Part shown: piece after piece, positions 23,301 to 32,618 of the stretch
Layout of the letters: each line of letters starts with the position of its first letter
Numbering within the stretch: position 1 is the stretch's first letter
Assembly (NCBI RefSeq): GCF_003573695.1
Contig: NC_039366.1
Span: forward strand, 162,816,770-162,880,769
DNA: 64,000 bases
Reading direction: 5' to 3'
From: Papaver somniferum
Taxonomy: Eukaryota; Streptophyta; Magnoliopsida; Ranunculales; Papaveraceae
The notes under the pieces: model-generated
The model's input: the letters and a program-made list of their open reading frames with translations, nothing else
Database searches by the model: none
What the model was told of the DNA's origin: nothing
Translations under genes and position numbers: made by a program

Positions 23301-24043
23301 TTAAGTAGAGAATAATTCACAAAACTGAGTAATAAGATGTTTATTATTAATTCATAGGATCAGCTGAGGATTCGACTACGAATTCAGAATAATAAAGTGA
23401 GCATTACCATTCCATGGGATCGTAGATTCGACCATATAATCAGAGTAATTAAGGTTTATCTATTACCATTTATGAGACCAGTTGTGGGTTCGATCATGAA
23501 ATCGGAGTAATGAGATAATATAGTTATTGCTATTCTATGAGATCAAGTTGTGGATTCGATCATAGAATCAGAACAATTGTTATTGTCATTCCATTGGACC
23601 AGTTGTGGATTCGACCATGGGATAAGAGCGATTGTAATTAGGAATAATTAACTTTGTGGCTCTATACTAGCAGAGCCAGCTGTCTAGGAGCATTAATTAT
23701 CCTGATACGAGCTTGCCGGTAAGTCATCCTTTATATAGTCAGGGTAAACTTGTTGTTTGTTCCTGAAGACGTTATCGCTCTATACTAGCAGAGCAAGATG
23801 TCTAGGAGCCGTCCATCTCGTGATGCTATATACAAATAATCACTGAAGGTATTCAGTATTCATGAGATATTTCGTTGTCCAGTCGTGAGACTACATATCT
23901 ACATGTACTCTGAGAGAAAGTACTCTCCGTTGAGAATTCGACGAGAGACTCGTGTCTCGATACTCACGTCTGATTGCTGAATCAGAGCTTCGTATAATTA
24001 TGTGTTTACGAATTTAGCCCTTGTTGAAAATCCACCATCTACA
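20354..24043 (-). repeat. Element M 3' LTR (complete, 3690 bp)
   Basis: Bounded by tgtagatgggg at 20354 and ...ccatctaca at 24043 (TG...CA on the minus strand). On its outer internal side it is preceded by a minus-strand polypurine tract, gcaggggacttaa (24044-24056). Contains six GC-rich hairpin modules between 22078 and 23105, ~60-bp units with gatcg/gattcgac at 23330-23640, and two copies of the hairpin gctctatactagcagagc (23660 and 23770). It differs from the 5' LTR by scattered substitutions and short indels. Confidence 0.93.
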
Positions 24044-25449
24044 TTAAGTCCCCTGCTTACTGAGGAAAGTGGTGTTCCTTAGTCAGCATTAAATGGTGAT
24101 TTTCCGGCCATAAATAATAATACCAGTAATTGAACTTAGTCGTAAGTTGAGACGTTACCGTATTTAGGAAGCATGAGCAAACCACGACTTGATGAAGGCT
24201 TCAATGTCATGATTGGAGCGTCGTTTGATGAGCATGAATTGATGTTGAACCGCTGGTTTGGACGACGAGTCAGTGGTCGATTAGGATTCGCGGGCCGGGC
24301 CCAATAAGGAAATCCTTGTGAAATTTGGTTTTGGAAATAAAATTTGGTATAAAAGAAATTAATCCTTTTTTTTTTATTTCTCCTTCAAACACGGCCAGCA
24401 CCTTCATCACCTTTCCATCACCTTCACGTCATCAACGAGTGGAGGAAAATTTTTTGCCGGAGCTTCGCCGCCGTCCGACCAACTTCCGGCCGATTCGCCC
24501 AGGTGCGTTTTTTTTTGTTTGCTGATGTTTATGATCCTCATGAGTTGTTCATGCTTTGATCATGATGAAGTTATATACATGTGTGTATATTAGTGTGAGT
24601 TTTCTGAAAAAATCCTCGTTTTTGAAAAACGTATGTTCGTTCAATCGTTAGTTTTGAAAACTAACTATATTCCCTGATTTAGGATGAACCTAGGCCCAAT
24701 GATAAAACTTAGTGTATGAGATTTCATGTGTGCCATGGTTTTATCATAAAAGAAGTGAATTTTCATGAAATCGGAATAATCCTTCGTTTTAAAGACAAAT
24801 AACGATGACATGAAGGAAAATATGTATGATGAACTTGTGTCCAGTGATAAAATTTTACTTATGAGCTTTCATGTAAATACAAAACTTTATTATATGTATG
24901 ATATGTGAGCTTTCACAATATTTTTGAAATAAACCTTCGTTTTAAAGACAAATAACGACGATACGAAGGAAAAATAATTTTTTTTTATATATATGTAGCC
25001 GTAACATATATTGTGTAAAATATGATGGTATATTTTATTTGCATGAATTTGTTTTCATCAGATAAAATTCTTTGAGAATTTATATATGCAAGTTGCATTA
25101 GTTGTTGTTTTTTCGAAAAATCAGAAACGTGGGTTTTGAGGAACCTTCGAAGATAGACAATATATTTATGATGAAATATTTTATTGTTGTAAACTTCATA
25201 GGTCAGTTGTGTGAATGTTCACATTATGAAAATTGTGTCCGTGATTTTATGAAAAATCAGTTTTGAAATTAATAAAGTTTCGTTCGTTTTTTGCAGTTTT
25301 CGAAGAGACTAACGATTTTGAGGTGTTAACTCTAGTATTACTATCACTATTGTTAGTGGAAGTATAAAAGGTAAGAGTTAAGAGTTACCATTTTTGCTGA
25401 TGTTGGTTTGTTTACATAGTAGTAATCTTTGATCTTCCGGTTCCAGAAA
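24044..25449 (+). promoter_or_regulatory. Antisense promoter and intron-containing leader in M
   Basis: Plus-strand features upstream of antisense ORF1: TATA-like ggtataaaagaa at 24340-24351; a CT/CA-rich 5' leader (24370-24500); a donor cccag/gtgcgt at about 24500 with a T-rich start; an acceptor tttttgcag/ttttcg at about 25297; a second donor aag/gtaagag near 25370; and an acceptor ttccag at 25446, just before ATG 25450. A leader intron close to 800 bp is typical of plant genes. It is inferred from signals only. Confidence 0.5.
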
Positions 25450-26004
25450 ATGTCGACCAACAATAACAGCAATTATGATTACTGGTATTCCTCTTCTTCC
25501 TCTGGCTCTTCTGATGAGGATTCCGACGCTCCTGTAGAGAAATCAAAGTCTAGGGTTAACCAGGAAGGGACGAAGCCTAATGTTCCTTTGGGTAAGCGAA
25601 GAGTCTCTTTTGCTGAACTCGAAAAGAAAAGAGCTGAAGACAAAAAGGAGGATGCCCGTCAACGTGAAAAAGATCGCACCCGGCGTAAGAGACAAAGGGT
25701 TGAGGAGAAGCGTCAATTCTTGGATGGGGTGCCTTCTGATTCCGACGCTGATGCTTCTGAAGGAGAGATCACATGGGAACCATCCGAGCGTTACATTAAG
25801 CCTGATCGATATGAAAGAGAGCATTAGAGGACGATGAAGAAAATTGAAGCTGAAGCTGCAGCAGAAGATAACTCGGATTCAGATGATGATGTTATCTTCC
25901 GTCCACCGGACTTCACCAATGATTCTGACATTGAATCTGAAGAAGATGATTCCGAGAAGGACAGTGATGATGAAGCTGACAATTCGGATGAGTCCGACGA
26001 GTAG
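25450..26004 (+). pseudogene. Antisense ORF1 of element M: acidic nuclear-like protein, one stop
   Basis: ATG 25450 (MSTNNNSNYDYWYSSSS...) follows a 3' splice-like ttccag at 25446. The frame runs to TAG 26002-26004 with a single in-frame TAG at 25825-25827; beyond that stop it stays open and keeps the same composition. The protein is about 184 residues: a Ser-rich N-terminus, a Lys/Arg/Glu-rich helical middle (RVSFAELEKKRAEDKKED...RTRRKRQRVEEKR, a possible nuclear localisation signal and coiled coil), then an extremely acidic C-terminus (SDDD...SEEDDSEKDSDDEADNSDESDE). It is antisense to the element. No known domain recognised; similar acidic antisense ORFs are reported in Tat elements. Confidence 0.55.
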
Positions 26005-26487
26005 TTTTACTTCCATCTTCTTTAGACGTTAGAGCATTCCCTTTTAGTCTTCATAGTGGATATCTTTCTTTTGACTGTTTAAATGACTTTACTTCAATTA
26101 GACTTTTCTTCTGAATGATGAACATTTTGTTAACGTCGATTTCTTCTAATCCATGACATGGACCAATGTCCATATATCCAAATTCATCATGACTTGTCAA
26201 TTTTCATGAGAAGTAACACACGGCCGAGAATTCATGACGTGTACAAGGCCGCGTGGCCTATCCTTTGACCCGTGATGTTTAGTCCCCAGGATGTTATTTT
26301 CCTCCGCGTCTTCGGTATCGATCTTTGAAGTCTAGGGTTCCAGTGAAACTCGTAACCGAGTTGTATATGACTATCGCCTGATATATATATCTTCAAGACT
26401 CCAAATCTATGATCCACGCAAATATTTCTTCCATTCCTGAGTCAGTTTCATCGTGCAGAGAGGTTTTGATCCTACCCTCTTGCCGTC
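26005..26487 (+). promoter_or_regulatory. Spacer and putative promoter of antisense ORF2 (M)
   Basis: About 480 bp between the two antisense frames. Contains gatatatatat at about 26378-26388, roughly 100 bp upstream of ATG 26488, as a possible TATA element, and a pyrimidine-rich leader. No open frame is supported here. Confidence 0.4.
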
Positions 26488-27484
26488 ATGTCGAGCAATA
26501 GCATTTCTTCTCGAGATGATCTTCGGTCGAAGCGTGAAATAGCAACGTCTATCTCAGTAAGTTGTACACTTCTTCTTCTTCCCCTTTCTTGTCTTTGTTC
26601 AATCGATATTGTTGATCACAAGAGAATGATTTGTCGTAGGACTGTAAGAAGAATGCTACTCCTCATAATGCAAGGCCTAAGCGGACTGTTAGAGCTCCCG
26701 CCCGGTATGGATCGGTTCGTGCTGAAGCTGGATCGTCTGTAAGTAATCCTATGACTCTTGAGATTGTACTGAATCCCGGGATTAACACTCCTTTCTTTCA
26801 TCGTAGGCGGATGTCTGTGTCTTCGTCGATGCTAGACGACGAAAGAGCGAAAAGTCCGTGACCGTGGTTGAGGTTGAGGAAAGCAGTAACCAGGTATGTG
26901 AAGATTCTGTAGGATCCATGGAGACCGAAGACGGTGTCCATGCTCGTGAATACCCAACCGCTGGACTTTTATTCGAATCCCCATTGATTAATACCTTCAC
27001 AGATAATGAAATGGTCGGCGGATTCGTGGTTCCCAAATGTCATGCGTCTCTGTATACCAAGATCTGGAAGAAGTATGGTCACATTGCTACCACAGAAGTG
27101 TGGAAAGGTTTTCTTCCAACCCTTTTAACCACGGTAGCGGGGCTATTGCCGATCATCGAGGAAATGAATCAGATGCACTTGCGAGACGTCAAAAACCATG
27201 AACTGCACCAATGGGATGAAATGATCTCGAATTGTGAGATATTGCGATTCAATGTAAGCTGGCTCCGTCGTCGTCTTGAGATAATTAAGGTTCATAAGGC
27301 GACAGAGGTTGCTGATGCAATTTCCATGAATGCAGCTTTACTGGATGAGGAGAGAATACTGGCTCTGGAGTCACCAAGGGTTGAGAAAGCAGTCGAAGAC
27401 TTGAAGGCAAAGACCAAGATTTTTCAGAAGAAGCTTGATGAGGCTTCTTACAAGAATTATCCGTTGCTGGATGGTTTGCTCTAA
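26488..27484 (+). CDS. Antisense ORF2 of element M: spliced, PEARLI-4-like helical protein
   Basis: Three exons with phase-0 GT-AG introns: 26488-26556, 26640-26738 and 26807-27484, giving about 281 residues with no stop. Donors are tca/gtaagt and tct/gtaagt; acceptors are tcgtag in both cases. The N-terminal half is basic and low-complexity (KRTVRAPARYGSV). The C-terminal half has the pattern GGFVVPKCHASLYTKIWKKY, GHIATTEVW, then long helices (EMNQMHLRDVK, WDEMISNCEILRFNVSWLRRR), recalling plant phospholipase-like PEARLI-4 and related retroelement-borne proteins. That family link is by pattern memory only. The role is unknown. It is transcribed opposite to the pol genes and tail-to-tail with integrase (195-bp gap). 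Confidence 0.6.
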
Positions 27485-27679
27485 GTGAGCATTTGTGGTT
27501 GTTGTTTTTTGAGTAAATCTGAGTTTCTAGTTAGGTGAAACAGTTGATCATGGTATGAACAAATTTTTCTCATTTTTGAAATGTTTAATGAACAAAGGAG
27601 CATTCGCATGCTCTTTGGAGGAATGAAATTACATTTTTGGAAATGCTTGAAATGATAAAGAGGTAGTTTGTTTCATGGA

Positions 27680-29340
27680 TCAGGCATAATAAGCTTTGAG
27701 CCATTTTCCATTGATGATGTTTCCTTCCTTTCCTCCATCGATTGCTAAAATTTTGTAGTATCCTCTAGACACTGCTTTGATAACAACATATGGCCTTTCC
27801 CATTTAGGAGAGAACTTAGGAGCGGACATGTCTTGTTGAATGTGCTTTGCCGTCTTTAATACCAAATCTCCTACTTGAAATGTTCGAGGTCTTACCATTT
27901 TGTTGTTGGCTCTGGAGATCCTCTGTTTGTAAGCTTCCACATATTTTTCCACCTTGGTTGTCCTTGATTCCAGCATATCTAGCTCAGCGATTCTTGATCT
28001 GGAGATTTCGGCCTCATCCCATTGTACACCACTGGATGCTGCAATCCTGGCTGAGGGAACTTTGATTTCTGCCGGAAGTATGTCGTCGGCTCCATAGACA
28101 AGGGAATATGGTGAAGTACCGATCGAGCTCCTTGGTGCAGTTCTGTAAGCCCATAGAGCCATGGGTAATTGCTCATGCCATGATCAAGGATTATCGTGAA
28201 TCGTCCGACTGATAATCCTGACCAAAGTCTTGTTGGTACTTTCCGCTTGACCATTTCCTTGTGGATAGTAAGGCGTGGAGAAGATTTTTTTGATCCAATA
28301 TTTATTGAGCAGCTTCTCAACATCTTGATTGGCGAAAGGAGTTCCGTTATCTGTGATGATATGCTTAGGAACTCCGAGTCTGCATATTATGTGCTCTTTG
28401 ATGAAGGCGGCAATCGTAACCCCAGTGGTGCTTCGAAGAGGAATGGCTTCGACCCACTTGGTGAAGTACTCTGTCGCAGTGATGATGTATTCATGTTGTT
28501 TTGAGGATGCTGGATTGATCTTCCCAATGATATCTAGTCCCCAGCTGTAGAAAGGCCACAGACTATTCACAGAATTCAATGGGAGACAAGGAGTGTGGAT
28601 GGGATTAACATGAGTTCGGCATTGGTGACACCTCTGAACGTGTGCGGCTGCATCATCTTCCATGGTTGGCCAATAATATTTCTCATGAATTTGAAGAAAT
28701 AGTTTCCTCTTTCCTTGATGTTTTCCATCATGTACTTCCTTCAGGATTGTAGGGATTTCATGTTCGGCTAAGCATCTCAGTAAATTTCCACCAAATCTTT
28801 TGCGGTATAAGATCCCATCGATATAGACGAATCTCTAGGATTTCTGAATGAGTTTGACTGCTTGCTTATTTTCCAGTGGTAGTTCGTTTTCCCGGAGGTC
28901 TTTGATGTAAGGCTCCCTCCAGTCCCCAGTGTGGTGGACCGTCAAAACCTCTAAGTGATGAGGAGGTGTTTGGCAATCAGTACAAGATCCTTGTAAAGCT
29001 CTTGACTGAGTCTCCATGGATGGCCAGTAGTACCCCATTCTTTGAAGCTTTCTGTAAAGTGTTACCACTAACGTTTGCCCACAGACTTCCTCATGTATGC
29101 GCTTGAGTTGTTCTTCCGCTTCGTCGCTCCCAAGACATCGTGATAGAGATCCATCAGGGTTTCGATAGTATATCCCTCCATGAAGCAAGAAGTAGTTCTT
29201 CAATTCCTTGAGGCTGACTTGGCCTTCTGAAATAGAGCTGCTCAATTCATGAATGATGGGTGCTCGCCAATCGTTCGCTGGAATGTCTTCGATCTGAGTG
29301 AGCCAAGTTGATGATACGTACGCCTCTGTACAGTGATCGT
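27680..29340 (-). pseudogene. int: Integrase of element M, duplicated HHCC region, two stops
   Basis: One frame with stops at 28835-28837 and 28184-28186. N-terminal zinc-binding-like motif 1: RIHEEVCG...GYYWPSMETQ...SCTDCQ (about 29110-28970). Motif 2: EVHDGKHQ...KYYWPTMEDDAAAHVQRCHQC (about 28745-28615), with its own preceding linker. The catalytic core follows: WGLDIIGKI (first Asp), ITDNGTPF (second Asp) and GNGQAESTNK (Glu), so the DDE triad is kept. The C-terminal part includes ALWAYRTAPRSSIGTSPYSLVYG and FQVGDLVLK, closing with PYVVIKAVSRGYYKI...NGKWLKAYY. The stop at 28184 is probably a mutated codon inside ISRTIHDNP..SWHEQLP. Confidence 0.85.
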
Positions 29341-29789
29341 TTTCTGTGCTCCTTCGAATTGCAGCTTGGAGGCGAGAGTTGCTAGGCAATCAGCATGCCT
29401 ATTGTTAGTCCGTCCAGTATGGACGATCGTTGCGTCAGCAAAATAGGTCAACAGTCGCTGAGCTTCGGTTCTGAATGGAGCAAGTGTGATTTCTTTGAGA
29501 GAATACGTTCCATTCATCTGGTTGACCAATAATTTTGAATCTCCCCTTATCTCGAGGTGTGTTGCTCCTGCTTGCTTGGCCAAGGATAATCCTAATAGGA
29601 AGGCTTCATATTCCGCTGAGTTGTTGGTGCAGTGGAAATCCAACTTGAACGAATGTGAGAAAACTTCACCAGATGGAGACACACTATGCCCGCTCCTCCG
29701 GTGTCACTACTAGGGGTGGCAGATCCATCAAAGTATAGAAGCCATGTTTCTTCCTTGATGACCAAGATGTCTGGGAATTCGCCGGGCAC
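29340..29789 (-). pseudogene. Archaeal-type RNase H (second RNase H) of element M
   Basis: The start lies in one frame (ETWLLYFDGSATPSSDTGGAG, catalytic Asp in FDGS) and continues after a frameshift near 29682 in another (HCTNNSAEYEAFLLGLSLAKQ, LEIRGDSKLLVNQM, HTGRTNNRHADCLATLAS). The D-E-D-D order is visible. A second RNase H domain between RT/RNase H and integrase is diagnostic of the Tat/Ogre clade of plant gypsy elements. Confidence 0.85.
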
Positions 29790-30200
29790 TTCTTCATGTA
29801 GTGTTGTTGTGTCTTCCCCTGGAAAAGCGCGAGCAAGTCTGCGACCGCTTGACCTTTGATGGCTTTAGGTGGCGTGCAAGCTATGTCAAATTCTGACATC
29901 TGGAGTAGCCACTTCGCTGGTCTTCCTATCAAGGCTGGCTTTGATAGCAAGAACTTTATGGGATCAGCTTTGGAGATGAGTACGACCCTGTTAGATAGTA
30001 AGTAATGTCTGAACTTCTGGATTGCATGTACCAATGCCAGGCATGCCCTTTCGGCCTTTGGATATCGGAGTTGAGCATCTCTCATTGTGCGGCTGAAGTA
30101 GTAAATCGGTCGTTCGACGCCTTCGTCGTCTTCCTGAGCGAGGAGTGCGCCGATGGCGACGTCACTGGAGGCTGTGTAAAGAATCAGGTCGTCCCTGCAC
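29790..30200 (-). pseudogene. RNase H (RT-linked) of element M
   Basis: Frame ...LILYTASSDVAIGALLAQED, then RPIYYFSRTMRDAQLRYPKAERACLALVHAIQKFRHYL, then KADPIKFLLSKPALIGRPAKW and ending ...KGQAVADLLALF. The pattern is the degenerate RNase H that follows RT in Tat elements. The link from the RT end (30270) is broken by a stop and frame change. Confidence 0.8.
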
Positions 30201-30269
30201 TGGAGACCTCATGACGGCCGGTGACAATAATATCTGTTGTATTTATGAAAGCTTCTTGTTGAATAGCTG

Positions 30270-31130
30270 TCAGGTGAAATCTTGCTCCTTCTTCAGCAGA
30301 GGTGTGAACGAAGCAATGAGTTGAGCTAATCCAGGAATGAAGCGTCGAATATAATTTACCTTGCCCATAAAGCTCTGTAGTTCCTTCACGGTACGTGGAG
30401 GAGGCATGGTGGTAATAGCTTTTGCCTTGTCGGGGTCGACTTTGATCCCTTCAGCCGTGACCAGGAATCCTAAGAATTTTCCGGAAGAAACTCCGAATGC
30501 GCACTTTAAAGGATTCATTTTTAATTTGTATTCTCTGCACCTTTCAAACACCTGCCTTAGAACTTCGAGATGAGATGCTCGAGTCTTCGATTTTACCACC
30601 ACATCATCAACATAGTCTTCTACTTGCTTGTGCATCATGTCGTGGAATATGGCAGTCATGGCTCGTTGATAGGTGGCACCAGCATTCTTTAATCCAAAGG
30701 GCATCATAGTGTAGTGAAAATTCCCAATGGGAGTACGGAACGCAGTCTTGTTGGCGTCATGTTCATACATCTTGATCTGGTTGTACCCACTATAGCCGTC
30801 CATGAATGAGAACATACCGTGACCACTGGTTGCATCGACGAGCATGTCAATGTTGGGTAGAGGAAAATCATCCTTTGGACAACATTTATTCAAGTTCCTG
30901 AAGTCGACACAACATCTGATTTGACCATTTTTCTTCTTAACAGGTACCACATTTGCTAGCCACGTTGGATGAAGAATAGGTTTGATGAACCCTGCTGCCA
31001 ACAGTTTCTGGATTTCGACCTTGATTTGCTCCTCGACTTCGTGTCTAAATTGTCTGGGCGGTTGTTTGACAGCTTTGGAACCAGGGACGATGTGCAGGTG
31101 ATGGGTGACGAGTTTGTCATCCAGACCCGC
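30270..31130 (-). CDS. Reverse transcriptase domain of element M
   Basis: An open stretch with all core blocks: LLAAGFIKP..., VVPVKKKNGQIRCCVDFRNLNK, FSFMDGYSGYNQI, FRTPIGNFHYTMMPFGLKNAGATYQR and the catalytic VEDYVDDVVV, then FLGFLVTAEGIKVDPDK and VKELQSFMGKVNYIRRFIP. This places it in Ty3/gypsy. It ends in a stop after LLKKEQDFT, where Trp is usual. The core looks undamaged although the surrounding polyprotein is not. Confidence 0.9.
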   Translation of the reverse strand, partial: AGLDDKLVTHHLHIVPGSKAVKQPPRQFRHEVEEQIKVEIQKLLAAGFIKPILHPTWLANVVPVKKKNGQIRCCVDFRNLNKCCPKDDFPLPNIDMLVDATSGHGMFSFMDGYSGYNQIKMYEHDANKTAFRTPIGNFHYTMMPFGLKNAGATYQRAMTAIFHDMMHKQVEDYVDDVVVKSKTRASHLEVLRQVFERCREYKLKMNPLKCAFGVSSGKFLGFLVTAEGIKVDPDKAKAITTMPPPRTVKELQSFMGKVNYIRRFIPGLAQLIASFTPLLKKEQDFT

Positions 31131-31396
31131 ATTTCTTCGTACGTCCAGGCGAAGACATCTTGATATTCTTTTAATAATTTACCAGCTCGGTCCGCTCCTC
31201 TGGTGATAGCGCTGAACTGATCAGGATTGGCCTTGGATCGTCTTCAGTCCCAATGTTGATTGTTTCAAGATCGTCAGTGGTAGAGTCAGTGCCGTCCTGT
31301 AGTTTCGTGGGGCATCTTGGACTTCTTCAAGTGATTGCTCACTCTGACACGATTCTTCATGGTGGGGAGACTTTTCATCGTTCTCCCGATTAATTG

Positions 31397-32038
31397 CTAA
31401 TCTTTCCGTCGGCGATAAATGACTCTCCCTTCTACGTCTCGATCGGTCGTGAAGTTTGTCCCTGGAGTTGAGACTTGATCATTATGGCGTTTAGTCGGTG
31501 TAGTAGGTGACTTGATCATTTTAGCAGCTGAGGATGACGGATCGTTATCAGCCTTCTCGATAGTCTTCCAGCTTGGAAGTGGAGTACTGTGAATCCTGCT
31601 TGGAGGTTCCGGGATGCCTTTTTGAGATTCAAGGAACTCAGTATCATAGACGGGAGCATAAGGAGATGATGAAGCCGGAATGCGAACGATCTTGTTGTCG
31701 AGCAGGGCCTTCATGCATTGATGGTATGTTGAAGGAACCACCTTATTATCATGGAGCCATGGGCGTCCCAGTATTATATGGTAGTCAGGTTCTTGCTCGA
31801 TCACATGAAACTTCGCTTTCGATCGAATCGGCCCCACCCTCAAATCTATGTATGCATATCCATATGTATGGCTTTGACTTCCTTCAAATCCTGTCATTAG
31901 GATGGGATAGCGAACGATTTTACCTTGTGGGAACCTGGCCATCCTGAGAGTCTTCATAGTGACAATGTTGGTAGAAGCACCGGTGTCAACAAGAGCTCTT
32001 CTAAATTCGGTGCCTTTGATGAAACCAGTGACATACAA
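31397..32038 (-). CDS. Aspartic protease domain of element M
   Basis: The frame begins VTGFIKGTEFRRALVDTGASTNIV (active-site DTGA) and includes THTYGYAYIDLRV-like sequence and YHIILGRPWLHDN (the ILGRPWL flap-region signature of Tat). The C-terminal ~90 residues are Pro/Ser/Thr-rich linker. Between this and the RT (31131-31396) the frame is broken but the usual linker motif VPGSKAVKQPPRQF is readable. Confidence 0.85.
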   Translation of the reverse strand: MYVTGFIKGTEFRRALVDTGASTNIVTMKTLRMARFPQGKIVRYPILMTGFEGSQSHTYGYAYIDLRVGPIRSKAKFHVIEQEPDYHIILGRPWLHDNKVVPSTYHQCMKALLDNKIVRIPASSSPYAPVYDTEFLESQKGIPEPPSRIHSTPLPSWKTIEKADNDPSSSAAKMIKSPTTPTKRHNDQVSTPGTNFTTDRDVEGRVIYRRRKD

Positions 32039-32060
32039 TGCTCGTTGTGTCCTTCATCCG

Positions 32061-32564
32061 TCATGCGATCTTCTTCTCCAAAAGAGATGTTGTCGATCGA
32101 ATGCCAGGCACTAGGGAGACTTCTTCAACTGATGGTGTTGGTGGCGTTATTTGCACGCTGGATGATATCTGGTTGAGTGCTGAAAATGTGTCTGTGCGCT
32201 GATCCCTGGAGAAGTGCAGGAGTTCACATAGATTTTCGATCAAATGTGTGACCTCTTGTTCCACCGGCTTCTCGTATGTGGTGAAGCTGTTGATTGAGGG
32301 TCAGATGACGCTTCAGTCCCCGGTGTTGAGACTTCTGGAGGAGGTACCGCCTAACTCGGATGTTAATTTGATGAGAAAGTCGAGGATGTGGTTTATCGTC
32401 TCCTTCATCAGGTCCATGTTCCTGGTATGGACCTCTAGGATTTGAGCCAACTCTGCCAAAGTCGGGATCCCTCTGCCTTCCATGCCGCCAGGTGTAACAT
32501 GAGGAATGTTGCCGTTTGAAATATTCTGATCTGAATTAGTTGAATTAGTCCTAAGACCAACCAT
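32061..32564 (-). pseudogene. gag: Gag N-terminal remnant of element M
   Basis: MVGLRTNSTNSDQN... starts 54 bases after the LTR edge, equivalent to MVDLRS in P. It ends at a stop (32313) and resumes in the frame 32264-32061 with helical sequence ending near TTSLLEKKIA. The capsid and Cys/His region present in P are absent, so only about 0.5 kb separates PBS and protease where P has about 1.8 kb. M therefore lost most of gag by internal deletion. Confidence 0.7.
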
Positions 32565-32596
32565 CTTGTGAGATTGTAGATTGCAACCGAGAGAAA

Positions 32597-32616
32597 TCTC
32601 CCACTGTGGTCGCCAA
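32597..32616 (-). promoter_or_regulatory. Primer binding site (M)
   Basis: On the minus strand ttggcgaccacagtgggaga, next to the 3' terminus of the right LTR (32619). It confirms that the right LTR is the 5' LTR and that M reads on the minus strand. Confidence 0.78.
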
Positions 32617-32618
32617 TC

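Noticed and set aside
25543..25824. Minus-strand ORF opposite antisense ORF1 of M
   Set aside because: Shadow of the plus-strand frame, whose composition and splice context are far stronger.
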